A stretch of DNA of 64,000 bases from Alphaproteobacteria bacterium (GCA_030429495.1 JAUIFH010000002.1:491627-555626); one strand, 5' to 3'; counted from the stretch's first letter, positions 19,168-29,313 are shown. The notes: generated from the letters alone by a model not told the origin. Program-made: numbers and translations.

Positions 19168-20247
19168 TCAGTGCGGCCCGATCCGTCCGCCAAACGCCCG
19201 CGCGACGCTCACCGACAGCACGATCCGGATCAGGTGGTGCGCGGTGACGTAGAGGATCGACATCTTCAGGCTGAGCGCGATCAGACCCATCTCGACAAGC
19301 CCGCCTGGAGCGAAGGCCAGAAAGACGGCGCGCACCGGCTCTCCGGCAACCGGCGCCAGCGCGACCGAGAACCCGACTGCGCCGCCGATCGTGACAACCG
19401 CGTTCAGCAGCGCAAGCCGCAGCGCGAGGAGGATGCGCCCCTTCGGCATCCCCGCGAAGCGCACGCCGAGGGACGTGCCGATCACCACCTGGGCCAACGC
19501 GATCAGCCAGCGCGGCGGCACTGCCTCGGTCCAACCAGCCATATGCGCTGCGGCCGAGAGCAGGATCGGTCCGAGGACATGGCCGGCGGGCAGCTTCAGC
19601 TTCAACCCGATGATCGCGCCGATGACCGCCGCCGCCGTCAGGATCGCCACATCCTTCGCATGCAACGCCGATCCTGCAACGGCCGCGCCCCCCGCTGAAC
19701 CGACCGCATGCCCCTCCATCCACGAAAACGCAACCGGAACGATCACGATGGTCAGGATCAGCCGCAGGAATTGCAGCATCGCCAGCATCTGCACATCCGC
19801 CCCGGCCTCCTCGCCCATCTGCACCGTCTCGACAAGACCGCCCGGCGCGGTGCCGTAGAAAGCGGTCAGCCGGTCGGTTTGCCCGGTCGCGACCAGAAGC
19901 CGGTAGCCGAGATAGTGGACCAGCGGAATGAACAGGCACAGCGCCAGAAGCGACGGGATCCAATGCGGCGCCTCGTCCAGGATTTCCGGCCGCGCCGCGC
20001 CGCCGATGGCGATGCCGATGACCGGGATGAACAGCATCCGGATCTTCTGCGGTGCTTGTGGCAGGTGACCGAAGGGCCTCAGCCCCCCGATGGCCGCCGT
20101 GCCGACCGCGAGGAGCGAACCGAGCAGCATCGGCAGGGGCAGGTGCAGCGCCTGCGCGACAAGTCCGCCCGCCAGCCCCAGCGCATAGGTCAACAGGACC
20201 GTCGGCCAGTGCGGAGATCCGAAGAAGGCGGAAAGACGCACGTTCAT
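19168..20247 (-). CDS. AbrB-family integral membrane protein (PF05145)
   Basis: The 359-residue protein has about ten hydrophobic helices arranged as two related halves. Each half contains the family's glycine/proline-rich helix breaks (LPLPMLLGS near residue 38, and LPAGHVLGP near residue 220) and a (T)APGGL(V)E block (about residues 133 and 308). This is the AbrB membrane family, sometimes misnamed ammonia monooxygenase. Its function is uncertain; in Escherichia coli it was linked to aidB regulation, and a transport role is often assumed. It lies 82 bases downstream of slyX on the same strand. Confidence 0.82.
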   Translation of the reverse strand: MNVRLSAFFGSPHWPTVLLTYALGLAGGLVAQALHLPLPMLLGSLLAVGTAAIGGLRPFGHLPQAPQKIRMLFIPVIGIAIGGAARPEILDEAPHWIPSLLALCLFIPLVHYLGYRLLVATGQTDRLTAFYGTAPGGLVETVQMGEEAGADVQMLAMLQFLRLILTIVIVPVAFSWMEGHAVGSAGGAAVAGSALHAKDVAILTAAAVIGAIIGLKLKLPAGHVLGPILLSAAAHMAGWTEAVPPRWLIALAQVVIGTSLGVRFAGMPKGRILLALRLALLNAVVTIGGAVGFSVALAPVAGEPVRAVFLAFAPGGLVEMGLIALSLKMSILYVTAHHLIRIVLSVSVARAFGGRIGPH

Positions 20248-20329
20248 ACCCGATTGATCGCGATGGATGCGCCGCCGGTTCTTGCCCGCGATCCTGACAC
20301 GAACCTGTCCGCCTGTGGGGGCATGTCGT

Positions 20330-20536
20330 TTACCAATGCGGCGGCTTCTGATCGGCCAGCGGAACGGTCCCCGACGCGTCCGCTTCCGCTTCCGCCGCCC
20401 GCTCCATCAACAGCGCGACGCGCCGGGTCAGCATGTCGATCTCACGCGTCTGCCGCGCCACCACGTCCGAGAGGTCGTCAACCGCGCGTCTCAGATGCGC
20501 GATCTCCTCCTCTGCCTTTTCCAGCCGTTCGTTCAT
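20330..20536 (-). CDS. slyX: SlyX family coiled-coil protein
   Basis: This 68-residue protein is a single heptad-patterned coiled coil ([17 protein letters not shown], then [18 protein letters not shown]) followed by a short tail ending in QKPPHW, where the PPHY/W ending is characteristic of SlyX. AGGAG lies 6 bases before the ATG. SlyX has no firmly established biochemical function. It is divergent from hisS, and the 161-base gap between them should hold both promoters. Confidence 0.88.
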   Translation of the reverse strand: MNERLEKAEEEIAHLRRAVDDLSDVVARQTREIDMLTRRVALLMERAAEAEADASGTVPLADQKPPHW

Positions 20537-20697
20537 CGCCGCTCCTGTGTCCCGCCGCCTGTCCGGGCGGAGGCTACGCACCCGCCGGACGGATGATCGA
20601 AGCGGGCCACACCATGTCCCGCCGCCGCGTTCAGCCGCTTGTTCCCTGTCCCCCCTTCCGTTACACCCGCGCGCGGATGAATGTGAAGGGTCCGACG

Positions 20698-22188
20698 ATG
20701 GCCAAGGACAAGGGACAGCGCAGGCCGAAGGCGGAAACGCCCAAGGGCTTCCGCGATTATTTCGGCACCGAGGTGACGGAGCGCAAGGCGATGCTCGACA
20801 GGATCGCTGCCGTCTACCATCGCTATGGCTTCGATCCGCTTGAGACCTCGGCCGTCGAAACCGTTGAGGCGCTTGGAAAATTTCTACCCGACGTGGACCG
20901 CCCGAACGAAGGCGTCTTCGCCTGGCAGGAGGATGATGCCGACTGGCTGGCTTTGCGCTACGACCTGACCGCACCATTGGCCCGCGTCGCCGCGCAATAC
21001 AGGAACGACCTGCCCACCCCCTACCGCCGCTACGCGATGGGCCCGGTCTGGCGCAACGAGAAACCCGGGCCTGGCCGATTCCGCCAGTTCTATCAATGTG
21101 ATGCGGATACGGTCGGCTCGGGTTCCGTCGCCGCCGACGCCGAGATCTGCGCTATGCTGGCCGATGCTCTGGAAGAGGTCGGCATTCCCCGCGGCGATTA
21201 CGTCGTTCGGGTAAACAACCGGAAGGTGTTGAATGGTGTGATGGAGGTTGTTGGCGTCCTCGACCCCTCCGATCCGTCGAAGTTCGAACATGAGCGCGGC
21301 ATCGTCATGCGCGCCATCGACAAGATCGACCGGTTGGGCGAGACGGGCGTTCGCGCTCTGATCGGCAAGGGCCGCATGGATGAAAGCGGCGACTATACCG
21401 ATGGAGCGGGATTGTCGGATGTACAGGCTGATGTCGTGCTCGGTTTCATGTCTGCCCGCCGCGACACGGGAGCAGAGACCGTGGCGCGGCTGCGCGAACT
21501 GGCGGGCGGCTCCGCCATCGGCACCGAAGGGGTCGATGAGCTTGAACAGATCGCCGAACTCCTCGCCGCCCAAGGCTACGGCCCGGACCGCATCGTCATC
21601 GACCCCTCCATCGTGCGCGGCCTCGGCTACTATACCGGCCCGGTCTTCGAGGCCGAACTGACCTTCGAAATCCTCGACGAAAAGGGCCGTCCGCGCCAGT
21701 TCGGCTCGGTCGCGGGTGGCGGGCGCTATGACGACCTCGTGAAGCGGTTCACCGGCCAGTCGGTTCCGGCCACGGGTGTCTCCATCGGTGTCGACCGTCT
21801 TCTGGCTGCACTCCGCGCCAAGGGCCGCATCGACGCCGACACGCGCGGCCCGGTCGTTGTCACCGTCATGGACCGCGACCGGATGGCGGAGTATCAGGCG
21901 ATGGCGACGGAACTGCGGCAGGCCGGTATCCGCGCCGAGGTCTATCTCGGCAACCCGAAGAACTTCGGCAACCAGTTGAAATACGCCGATAAAAGGAACT
22001 CGCCCGTCGCCGTGATCCAGGGCGGGGACGAGGCCGCGAAGGGCGTCGTCCAGCTCAAGGACCTGTTCCTTGGCGCCAAGATCGCCGCCGAGGCGAGCCA
22101 CGAGGAATGGAAAAGCCAGCCCGCCCAGACCGAGGTACCGCGCGATCAGCTCGTGGCCGAGGTTCGTCGCCTGCTGGGAACTGCGTGA
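20698..22188 (+). CDS. hisS: Histidyl-tRNA synthetase
   Basis: This class II aminoacyl-tRNA synthetase of 496 residues charges tRNA-His. Visible motifs are the N-terminal PKGFRDYFG, motif 2 region [10 protein letters not shown], the second histidine-binding segment [11 protein letters not shown] and motif 3 GGGRYDDL. An anticodon-binding domain follows (VVVTVMDRD to the end). The ATG at 20698 is chosen because GAAGGG lies 7 bases upstream; an in-frame ATG at 20677 lacks a box. Its stop directly abuts hisZ, giving a hisS-hisZ-hisG operon. HisZ is a paralogue of HisS, so the adjacency is typical. Confidence 0.97.
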   Translation: MAKDKGQRRPKAETPKGFRDYFGTEVTERKAMLDRIAAVYHRYGFDPLETSAVETVEALGKFLPDVDRPNEGVFAWQEDDADWLALRYDLTAPLARVAAQYRNDLPTPYRRYAMGPVWRNEKPGPGRFRQFYQCDADTVGSGSVAADAEICAMLADALEEVGIPRGDYVVRVNNRKVLNGVMEVVGVLDPSDPSKFEHERGIVMRAIDKIDRLGETGVRALIGKGRMDESGDYTDGAGLSDVQADVVLGFMSARRDTGAETVARLRELAGGSAIGTEGVDELEQIAELLAAQGYGPDRIVIDPSIVRGLGYYTGPVFEAELTFEILDEKGRPRQFGSVAGGGRYDDLVKRFTGQSVPATGVSIGVDRLLAALRAKGRIDADTRGPVVVTVMDRDRMAEYQAMATELRQAGIRAEVYLGNPKNFGNQLKYADKRNSPVAVIQGGDEAAKGVVQLKDLFLGAKIAAEASHEEWKSQPAQTEVPRDQLVAEVRRLLGTA

Positions 22189-23283
22189 ATGGCGCTGAAG
22201 GCGAAAGCCAGGGCTGAGGCCGACCGTCTCATGACCGCTTTCCGCGAGGCGGGCGCGATGGCTGTCGAGGCCGACATCCTGCAACCCGCCGAGGTGCTTC
22301 TGGACCTTTATGGCGAAGACATCCGTGGCCGTGCCTACGTGACCAGCGATCCCCTGCACGGCGAGATGATGCTGCGCCCGGACTTCACAGTGCCGGTTGT
22401 GCAGATGCACATGGCCGACGGGGCAGAGCCCGCACGCTATTGCTACATGGGCGAGGTCTTTCGCAAGCAGGAGCATCTGAGCGAGCGGAAATCCGAATAT
22501 TTTCAGGTCGGTTACGAAGTCTTCGATCGCGAGAACCCCGCCCTTGCCGATGCCGAGGTCTTCGCGCTATTCGCCGGGCTGCTCGCTCCGCTGAACCTGC
22601 GCGCGGCCACGGGCGATATCGGTATTCTGATGGCGGCCGTGCGCGGGCTGAAGACGCTGGAAAGCCGCAAAGCCGCCCTTCTGCGCCACATCTGGCGCCC
22701 GCTTCGCTTCACCCAGCTTCTCGACCGGTTCGGGGGCAGGGCACCCGTGCCCGAGACCCGCGCCCGGCTTCTGGCCGCGCTGCGGGCGGGCGAAAGCCTC
22801 ACTGCCGCCCCGCAGATCGGCCTCCGGTCCGAGGCCGAGATCAACGCGCGCCTTTCCGCGCTTCGGGACGACGCAAGCGCCCCGGCCATCGCCGCCGAGG
22901 AAGTGGCGCGCCTGAACGACCTCCTGAATCTTTCGGCCAAGAGCCCCGCAGCCCTTGCCCATCTGCGCGACGTTGCACGGGACATGCCGGCCATCGCCGC
23001 CGCCACCGATCGGATGGAAGCGCGGCTGGAGGCGCTTTCGGCCAAGGGCGTCGACGTGGACGCGCTCGATTTCGAGGCCTCCCATGGTCGCACGACGCTG
23101 GAATATTACGACGGCTTTGTCTTCTCCTTCCACGGCCCCGATCCGGATTTGCCGCCCGTCGCCTCTGGCGGGCGCTATGACGCCCTGACCGAAGTTCTCG
23201 GGCAGGGGCGTTCGATCCCCGCTGTTGGTGGCGTGGTCCGGCCGGGGCTCGTGGCCGATCTCGCGGAGGGCGCGCCATGCTGA
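22189..23283 (+). CDS. hisZ: ATP phosphoribosyltransferase regulatory subunit HisZ
   Basis: The 364-residue protein resembles the catalytic core of HisS (RPDFTVPVVQMH, then GEVFRKQEHLSERKSE and a late ASGGRYDAL) but lacks the anticodon-binding domain, the hallmark of HisZ. It forms a hetero-octamer with the short-form HisG and mediates histidine feedback inhibition of the first step of histidine synthesis. It begins immediately after the hisS stop and overlaps hisG by 7 bases. Confidence 0.95.
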   Translation: MALKAKARAEADRLMTAFREAGAMAVEADILQPAEVLLDLYGEDIRGRAYVTSDPLHGEMMLRPDFTVPVVQMHMADGAEPARYCYMGEVFRKQEHLSERKSEYFQVGYEVFDRENPALADAEVFALFAGLLAPLNLRAATGDIGILMAAVRGLKTLESRKAALLRHIWRPLRFTQLLDRFGGRAPVPETRARLLAALRAGESLTAAPQIGLRSEAEINARLSALRDDASAPAIAAEEVARLNDLLNLSAKSPAALAHLRDVARDMPAIAAATDRMEARLEALSAKGVDVDALDFEASHGRTTLEYYDGFVFSFHGPDPDLPPVASGGRYDALTEVLGQGRSIPAVGGVVRPGLVADLAEGAPC

Positions 23284-23981
23284 AACTTGGCGTCCCCTCC
23301 AAGGGGCGGCTCATGGAGCAGACATTCGACTGGTTCGGCGCACGCGGCATCACACTCCGCAAGGCGGGGTCGGATCGCGAATATTCCGGCGCGGTCGAAG
23401 GCGCGGACGGACTGGAACTCGTCCTCCTCTCGGCGGGCGAGATTCCGCGCGAACTCGCCGCCGGGCGCATCCATCTCGGTGTCACCGGGTCGGACCTCGT
23501 CCGCGACAAGCTTGCCGACTGGGACCGGCAGGTGGCCGAACTCGTACCCATGGGTTTCGGACATGCCGACCTTGTCGTCGCTGTGCCCGCCTGCTGGCCC
23601 GACGTTGACATGCTCGATGACCTCGACGCCGCCGCGAGCGCGTTCCGCCGTGCCCACGGCTTCCGCCTGCGGATTGCAACCAAGTACCATCGCCTTGTCC
23701 GCAATTTCCTGACTGCGAATGGCGTCGCCGACTACCAGCTCGTCGACAGCCAGGGCGCGACGGAAGGCACGGTCAAGAACCTGACGGCCGAAGCCATCGC
23801 CGACATCACCTCTTCGGGTGAGACGCTGCGCGCGAACCATCTGAAGATCCTCGCAGACGGGCTCATTCACCAGAGCCAGGCGACGCTCTACGCTTCTCGT
23901 TACGCCGATTGGGGCAATGGCGCCCGACCGGCTTTGGACGGTCTGGCCAAACGCCTCGGTTTCGATCCGAACGCGCTCTGA
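23277..23981 (+). CDS. hisG: ATP phosphoribosyltransferase, short form
   Basis: This 234-residue enzyme condenses ATP with PRPP to start histidine synthesis. It is the short form lacking the C-terminal regulatory domain, matching the presence of hisZ. Motifs include LGVPSKGRLM at the start and the PRPP-binding loop VDSQGATEGTVKNL (about residues 158-171). GGAGGG lies 7 bases upstream of the ATG, inside hisZ. It is the last gene of the operon and faces the DUF1489 gene. Confidence 0.96.
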   Translation: MLKLGVPSKGRLMEQTFDWFGARGITLRKAGSDREYSGAVEGADGLELVLLSAGEIPRELAAGRIHLGVTGSDLVRDKLADWDRQVAELVPMGFGHADLVVAVPACWPDVDMLDDLDAAASAFRRAHGFRLRIATKYHRLVRNFLTANGVADYQLVDSQGATEGTVKNLTAEAIADITSSGETLRANHLKILADGLIHQSQATLYASRYADWGNGARPALDGLAKRLGFDPNAL

Positions 23982-24011
23982 TCTTCTTTTGTTCGGAAAT
24001 ACTCCGGGGGT

Positions 24012-24049
24012 CGTCCATTGGTGCGTCACTGGTTCTGAACCAACGGACG
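24012..24049. terminator. Hairpin between hisG and the DUF1489 gene
   Basis: CGTCCATTGGT at 24012-24022 pairs with ACCAACGGACG at 24039-24049 (11 bases, one mismatch) across a 16-base loop that itself contains the repeat GGTT-CTG-AACC. The position between two convergent stops fits a bidirectional terminator, although no T tract follows. Confidence 0.45.
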
Positions 24050-24076
24050 GCAGGGCAGCACCGCCGTCACCTTGCC

Positions 24077-24508
24077 CTATCGCAACCCGATCTCTGCCAG
24101 CGCCAGCGCCATGTCCTCGGGCAGGGCGGTATCCTTTGCGCGACCCTTGGGAAGGTCGCGGGGCGCGTCCTTCGGCTCCAGATAGCGCCAGCCCTGAAAC
24201 GGGCGGCGCGGCGCGGCCTCGGTCCGGACGATCTCGGGGTCCATCACGATGCCGCACCGGCGGATGCCATCGCCCCGGTCCACTTCTTCCAGCCTGACGA
24301 TACGTTGACGGCAGAGGATCACGCCCTTGATCACCCAGTAAAGCGATCCGCCCGCCAGAATCTCCGCCTCGCGCTTCGGCCACATCCGGGTGACGTGGCG
24401 GCGCTCGCCCGTGGTGAAGGGCGACGGATGGGTGCGCTGCCAGTCCAGCAGGTCATCGACGCTGTCCGCGCCGACGCAGAGCTTGAGTATATTCAGAGAC
24501 TCGGTCAT
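24077..24508 (-). CDS. DUF1489 family protein
   Basis: The 143-residue protein matches the alphaproteobacterial family DUF1489 (PF07370): an N-terminal LNILKLCVG, a central GGSLYWVIKG with LCRQRI, and a late RRPFQGWRYLEPKDAP. No catalytic role is established for the family. The ATG at 24508 starts the conserved region; an upstream in-frame start at 24529 is less likely. It is divergent from nrdJ and ends with TAG. Confidence 0.88.
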   Translation of the reverse strand: MTESLNILKLCVGADSVDDLLDWQRTHPSPFTTGERRHVTRMWPKREAEILAGGSLYWVIKGVILCRQRIVRLEEVDRGDGIRRCGIVMDPEIVRTEAAPRRPFQGWRYLEPKDAPRDLPKGRAKDTALPEDMALALAEIGLR

Positions 24509-24618
24509 CACACCCCCAGACCTTGGCATTCTAGCCGTCCGACCCCCGAGATCAAGTTGACCCGAGCCACCTCGAAGAGTATCCTCGTGGGCCTTCCCGC
24601 GAGAACAAGGACCGTCCG

Positions 24619-27111
24619 ATGAGCCGTTTCGCCGCCCCCATCGCCGAGCAGATATGGGACATGAAATACCGCTTCAAGCAGGCGGACGGTACGCCCATCG
24701 ACGGCACGGTCGAGGATAGCTGGCGCCGGATCGCCCGGGCGCTTGCCTCGGTCGAAAAGGACCCAGCAGCATGGGAAGACCGCTTCTACGAGGCCCTTGA
24801 GGATTTCAAATACCTGCCCGCAGGCCGCATCACCGCAGGGGCGGGCACAGGACGCACCGTCACGCTTTTCAACTGCTTCGTCATGGGCACGATCCCCGAC
24901 GACATGGGCGGTATCTTCGACGGGCTGAAGGAAGCCGCGCTGACCATGCAGCAGGGCGGCGGTATCGGCTACGATTTCTCCACCATCCGCCCGCGCGGCG
25001 CAGAGGTGCGGGGCGTCGCAGCCGACGCCTCCGGCCCCCTGTCGTTCATGGATGTCTGGGACGCGATGTGCCGCACGATCATGTCGGCGGGCAGCCGGCG
25101 CGGCGCGATGATGGCCACCATGCGCTGCGACCACCCGGATATCGAGGCGTTCATCGCCGCAAAGCAGGACGCGGCGCGGCTGCGCATGTTCAACCTCTCC
25201 GTCCTCGTCACCGATCCGTTCATGGAGGCGGTGAAGGCCGACGGGCCGTGGGAGCTGACCTTCGGCGGCAAGGTCATGAAGACGCTTCAGGCGCGCGATC
25301 TGTGGAACAAGATCATGCGGGCGACCTATGATTATGCCGAGCCTGGCGTGATCTTCATCGACCGCATCAACGCCGCGAACAACCTGAACTACGCCGAGAC
25401 CATCGCCGCGACCAATCCCTGCGGCGAACAGCCCCTGCCGCCCTACGGCGCCTGCCTTCTCGGCTCCATCAACCTCGCCCGCCTGGTCTGGTATCCGTAC
25501 GAGGACCGCGCGCATGTCTGCGAAACTGCGCTTGACGATATCGTCGCAACCGCCGTCCGCATGATGGACAACACCGTCGATGCCTCGCGCTTCCCGCTGC
25601 CGCAACAGGCGGAGGAGGCGAAGGCCAAGCGCCGTATCGGCCTTGGCGTTACCGGGCTGGCCGACGCGCTTCTGATGGTCGGCCTGCGCTACGGCTCGGA
25701 AGAGGCCGCGAAGCAGACCGAAAAGTGGATGCACCGCATAGCGCGGGCGGCCTATCTGGCGTCGGTGGAACTGGCGAAGGAAAAGGGGGCATTTCCCCTG
25801 TTCGATGCCGACAAATACCTCGCTTCGGGCAATATGATGCAGATGGATGACGACGTGCGTAAGGCCGTCGCCAAACACGGCATCCGCAACGCGCTCCTGA
25901 CCTCCATCGCGCCCACGGGCACGATCAGCCTTTACGCGGGCAATGTCTCGTCGGGGATCGAGCCGGTCTTTGCATATGCCTATACCCGCAAGGTGCTGCA
26001 AAAAGACGGCTCGCGCACCGAGGAGGAGGTCGTTGATTACGCCTATCACCTCTGGCGCGAACGCTTCGGCGACAAGCCCCTGCCCGATCATTTCGTCAAT
26101 GCCCAGACCCTGCCGCCCTTGGACCATGTGCGGATGCAGGCGGCGGCGCAGAAATGGGTGGACAGTTCCATCTCCAAGACCATCAACTGCCCCGAGGAAA
26201 TCAGCTTTGACGCCTTCAAGGACGTCTACATGGCGGCCTGGGATCAGGGCTGCAAGGGCTGCACCACCTACCGCCCGAACGCGGTGACGGGGAGTGTGTT
26301 GAGTGTGGCAGAAGACGACAAGGCCGAGACTCACGTCGACCGGATTAAGCGGTTGATCGCTGAAAATGACACCAATCAAGCTGCCGTCGCCAAGAAGGCT
26401 GGTTTGGGTGCAACCGCAGTTCGCGATATCTTGGAAGGCAAGTCGACAAGCCCAAAAATTTCCACGCTTGAGAAAATTGCCCAAGTTCTCGGAACTACCG
26501 CTAGCTACCTTGCTTACGGAGACGCTGGTCCCGAAGTCCTCTCCAAGGACGGCTCCGAACCACTGACCCCGCATGGCGACGTCATCTATCTCTCCGAACC
26601 GTTGGACCGGCCGCAGACGCTCGAAGGCGCGACCTACAAGCTGAAATGGCCCGACAGCGAACATGCGATCTACATCACGATCAATGACATCGTACAGGGC
26701 GGCCACCGGCGGCCCTTCGAGGTTTTCATCAACTCCAAGAACATGGAGCATTTCGCCTGGACCGTCGCGCTGACGCGCATGATCTCGGCCGTGTTCCGGC
26801 GGGGTGGCGATGTGTCCTTCGTGGTCGAGGAGCTGAAGGCCGTCTTCGACCCGCGCGGCGGGGCCTGGATGCAGGGGCGGTATATCCCGTCGATCCTTGC
26901 CGCCATCGGCGGCGTGATCGAACGCCACATGATCGCCATCGGCTTCATCGAAGGCGAGGGGCTGGGTCTGAAATCCGACCCGAAATCGCAGGTCATGGCC
27001 GTCGGCGAAGCGCCGCGCGGCCCGGCCTGTCCCTCCTGCGGGCAGTTCGGGATGCAGATGATCGAAGGTTGCATGACATGCCCGTCCTGTGGTCACAGCA
27101 AGTGCGGATAA
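24619..27111 (+). CDS. nrdJ: B12-dependent (class II) ribonucleotide reductase with an embedded XRE-type HTH
   Basis: The 830-residue enzyme reduces ribonucleotides using adenosylcobalamin. It has the N-terminal FNCFVMG cysteine, the active-site NPCGE (Cys about 268, Glu about 270), ALLTSIAPTGTISL, and a Cys-rich tail (CPSCG ... CPSCGHSKCG) that should re-reduce the active site. Between the GCTTYRPNAVTGSVLSV block and the conserved VIYLSEPLDRP block, where relatives have a variable linker, lies an insert of about 85 residues (about 564-650). It contains a helix-turn-helix of the XRE/phage-repressor type (HVDRIKRLIAEN, NQAAVAKKAGLG, TAVRDILEGK, STLEKIAQVLG). The insert's DNA is visibly less GC-rich than the rest of the gene. 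AAGGA lies 7 bases before the ATG. Confidence 0.95.
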   Translation: MSRFAAPIAEQIWDMKYRFKQADGTPIDGTVEDSWRRIARALASVEKDPAAWEDRFYEALEDFKYLPAGRITAGAGTGRTVTLFNCFVMGTIPDDMGGIFDGLKEAALTMQQGGGIGYDFSTIRPRGAEVRGVAADASGPLSFMDVWDAMCRTIMSAGSRRGAMMATMRCDHPDIEAFIAAKQDAARLRMFNLSVLVTDPFMEAVKADGPWELTFGGKVMKTLQARDLWNKIMRATYDYAEPGVIFIDRINAANNLNYAETIAATNPCGEQPLPPYGACLLGSINLARLVWYPYEDRAHVCETALDDIVATAVRMMDNTVDASRFPLPQQAEEAKAKRRIGLGVTGLADALLMVGLRYGSEEAAKQTEKWMHRIARAAYLASVELAKEKGAFPLFDADKYLASGNMMQMDDDVRKAVAKHGIRNALLTSIAPTGTISLYAGNVSSGIEPVFAYAYTRKVLQKDGSRTEEEVVDYAYHLWRERFGDKPLPDHFVNAQTLPPLDHVRMQAAAQKWVDSSISKTINCPEEISFDAFKDVYMAAWDQGCKGCTTYRPNAVTGSVLSVAEDDKAETHVDRIKRLIAENDTNQAAVAKKAGLGATAVRDILEGKSTSPKISTLEKIAQVLGTTASYLAYGDAGPEVLSKDGSEPLTPHGDVIYLSEPLDRPQTLEGATYKLKWPDSEHAIYITINDIVQGGHRRPFEVFINSKNMEHFAWTVALTRMISAVFRRGGDVSFVVEELKAVFDPRGGAWMQGRYIPSILAAIGGVIERHMIAIGFIEGEGLGLKSDPKSQVMAVGEAPRGPACPSCGQFGMQMIEGCMTCPSCGHSKCG

Positions 27112-27250
27112 GGTAGCTCAACGACCTGCGCTCTCACCGACAATTGGTCGCCATCGGCCCGGCTGGGAATGCCCCAGACGGGCACAAGAGGGTCTCCGCA
27201 GATACGGCTCCGATCCACCGCCGGCGCCGCCGTTCCTCAAGTTGACCAAA

Positions 27251-28612
27251 TCACAGATCGCTTCCGCTCGCCGTGCCGAGACCGTGGCGCGCGGGGATCG
27301 TCACGCGAACATCCAGGCCGCCAAGGCCGTCGGCCTGCCCGAGTGTGATGGTGCCACCATACGCCTGAACGAGATCTGCCGCGATGGCGAGGCCGAGCCC
27401 GGTTCCCGGCGCTGACGTATCAAGCCGACCGCCCGAGCGCAGCGCCTCGCGGCGGTCGGCTTCGGGGATGCCGGGCCCGTCATCGCTGACGGCAATCCAG
27501 GTTTCGTTCTCGGTGGCGCCGGCACTGATCCGGACCACCCGGGCCGCCCATTTCGCGGCATTGTCGACAAGGTTGCCGAGAATCTCCTCAAGGTCCTGCG
27601 CATCCATCGGCACGAGAAGGCCGGACGCCATGTAGGTCGTGATCGTCTTTCTATCGGCGCCGGGCAAAGAGCGGAACAGGCGCACCATGCGGGCGACCGA
27701 TTTTTCCAGATCGGTGAGCAGATGCGCCGATGCGCCGCTATTCTGCGCGCGAATCCGCGCCAGCGAGCGCATGAGCTGGGCGTCGACCCGGTCGAGTGCA
27801 TTGCGCGCTTCGCTGATATCGACGGACCGTGCCGCGAGGTCTTCGAGTTCGTTGCGCAGGATCGCCGACGGCGTTTTCAACGCATGGGCGAGGTCGGCCG
27901 CCTGCCGGCGCCCGCGATCGACGATCTGACGGTTGCGCTGCAGCAGGGTGTTGATGTCGGCGACAAGGGGCGAGACCTCCTCCGGGTAGTCCGCCGGGTC
28001 GATCGCGCCGCCACCGTCCCACCGGTGCGCGACATCGCCACGCAGCTTGTTCAGCGGGCGAAGCACGGCGGAAGTCTGGATCACCGCGCCAACGACACCC
28101 AGCGCACCGATCAGCGCGAAGGTGATCAGCAGGCTTTGTCGGATCTCCTTGCGCTCGGCCTCGAGTCCAGCGAGGGATTCGGCCACGGTGACCATCCACG
28201 CCGTGCCATCGTCGAGCGTCACGGTCCGTGAGATGCCGCGCACCGGCCCCTCCGGCCCAGCCCCGGTCCAGAATTGCGGTTCGGTTCCCTCGTCGGGCAT
28301 GGCGGTCAGCAATGAATCGAAGAGTGAGCGGGACGCAAGCGTGGCGTCGAACGCGCCGTCGACTTGCCAGTAGCGGCCCGAATACGGGCGCTGATAGGCC
28401 GGGTCGGTCAGGTAGCTGTCCATCAGCTCCGCATCCCCGCCGCTGTTGCCCAGCGCGGCGACGACCTGCACGTAGCGGTCGAGCAGAGCCGTGTCGAAGC
28501 GGCGCTGGGTGAGCGCATCGAAGAAGTAGAACAAAGCCGCCGCACCGATCGCCACGATGATCGCCGCCCAGACCAGGCCACCGAGGATCGCCCGCTGGCG
28601 CAGCGACCGCAT
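27251..28612 (-). CDS. Sensor histidine kinase
   Basis: This is a 453-residue inner-membrane kinase. A first membrane helix lies at about 9-30, a periplasmic sensor domain of about 125 residues follows, and a second helix lies at about 160-184, then a HAMP-like linker. The H-box LAHALKTPSAIL carries the phospho-accepting His at about 243. The ATPase domain shows N box NLVDNAAKWA, G1 box DDGPGIPEADR and G2 box GTGLGLAIA. The H-box and sensor layout resemble PhoQ-type kinases. Its start overlaps the stop of the response regulator by one base, so the pair is translationally coupled. Confidence 0.93.
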   Translation of the reverse strand: MRSLRQRAILGGLVWAAIIVAIGAAALFYFFDALTQRRFDTALLDRYVQVVAALGNSGGDAELMDSYLTDPAYQRPYSGRYWQVDGAFDATLASRSLFDSLLTAMPDEGTEPQFWTGAGPEGPVRGISRTVTLDDGTAWMVTVAESLAGLEAERKEIRQSLLITFALIGALGVVGAVIQTSAVLRPLNKLRGDVAHRWDGGGAIDPADYPEEVSPLVADINTLLQRNRQIVDRGRRQAADLAHALKTPSAILRNELEDLAARSVDISEARNALDRVDAQLMRSLARIRAQNSGASAHLLTDLEKSVARMVRLFRSLPGADRKTITTYMASGLLVPMDAQDLEEILGNLVDNAAKWAARVVRISAGATENETWIAVSDDGPGIPEADRREALRSGGRLDTSAPGTGLGLAIAADLVQAYGGTITLGQADGLGGLDVRVTIPARHGLGTASGSDL

Positions 28613-29271
28613 CAGGCGCCGTCGATCATGTAGCCGCGACCACGGACGGTCTGGATGAAATCCGGCCCAAGCTTCTTGCGAAGCCGCGTTACGAAGACCG
28701 CAATCGTGTTGGAATCCCTGTCGCCGTCATATTCGTAGATATGGTCCGACAGCTCGGTCCGCGACACGAACCGGCCCGCGTTATGGAAAAGATAAGAGAG
28801 GACGGCGATTTCCTGCGAGGTCAGCTCAACCGGGAAACCGTCGCGGATCACCCGACCCGAACGCGTGTCGAATTCGACGGCATCCTTCCGGAAAACCGGG
28901 CTGGTGACACCGGCGCGCCGGCGAAGGAGCGCGCGGACGCGGGCCGAAAGCTCCGCCATGTGGAAAGGTTTCGACAGATAGTCGTCGGCGCCAGCATCAA
29001 GTCCATCGACCCGGTCGCTCCAGCCGTCGCGCGCGGTCAGGATCAGGACCGGGGTCGTGACATTGCCCGCCCGCCATTCCTTGAGCACGGAGAGGCCGTC
29101 CTTCGCCGGCAAGCCGATATCAAGGATGATCATGTCGTAGGGTTCGCTTCCGCCCCGGAATGCCGCCTCTTCGCCGTCATGGGCAACATCGACAGCCAGG
29201 CCTTCCGCGGTCAGCGCCCGTCTGATCTGGTCGCACAGGACAAATTCATCTTCGGCAATCAGGATTCGCAT
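28612..29271 (-). CDS. OmpR/PhoP-family response regulator
   Basis: The 219-residue protein has a receiver domain with the acidic pair at residues 8-9, phospho-acceptor Asp about 51 (ILDIGLP) and Lys in LSKPFHM, then a winged-helix DNA-binding domain (TSQEIAVLSYLFHN ... SNTIAVFVTRLRKKLG ... VRGRGYMID). It is the partner of the kinase encoded immediately downstream. The ATG at 29271 starts the receiver; a longer frame to 29301 is unlikely. It probably controls the PepSY and Gly/Asn-repeat protein genes beside it, which is inferred from position. Confidence 0.93.
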   Translation of the reverse strand: MRILIAEDEFVLCDQIRRALTAEGLAVDVAHDGEEAAFRGGSEPYDMIILDIGLPAKDGLSVLKEWRAGNVTTPVLILTARDGWSDRVDGLDAGADDYLSKPFHMAELSARVRALLRRRAGVTSPVFRKDAVEFDTRSGRVIRDGFPVELTSQEIAVLSYLFHNAGRFVSRTELSDHIYEYDGDRDSNTIAVFVTRLRKKLGPDFIQTVRGRGYMIDGA

Positions 29272-29313
29272 TTTCCATCGTGGCCCGGTCGTGACGCCCA
29301 AGTCCTTGATAGA

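Noticed and set aside
19708..20697. Extension of hisS upstream to 19708
   Set aside because: The added 330 residues overlap the AbrB and slyX genes on the other strand and are low-complexity. The ATG at 20698 has a good ribosome site.
24509..24618. Cobalamin riboswitch upstream of the B12-dependent reductase
   Set aside because: The gap is only about 110 bases and I see no B12-box-like conserved core, only a promoter-sized region and a ribosome site.
24508..27096. Very long minus-strand frame opposite nrdJ
   Set aside because: It mirrors nrdJ codon by codon and has no motifs. Antisense open frames this long are common at this GC content.
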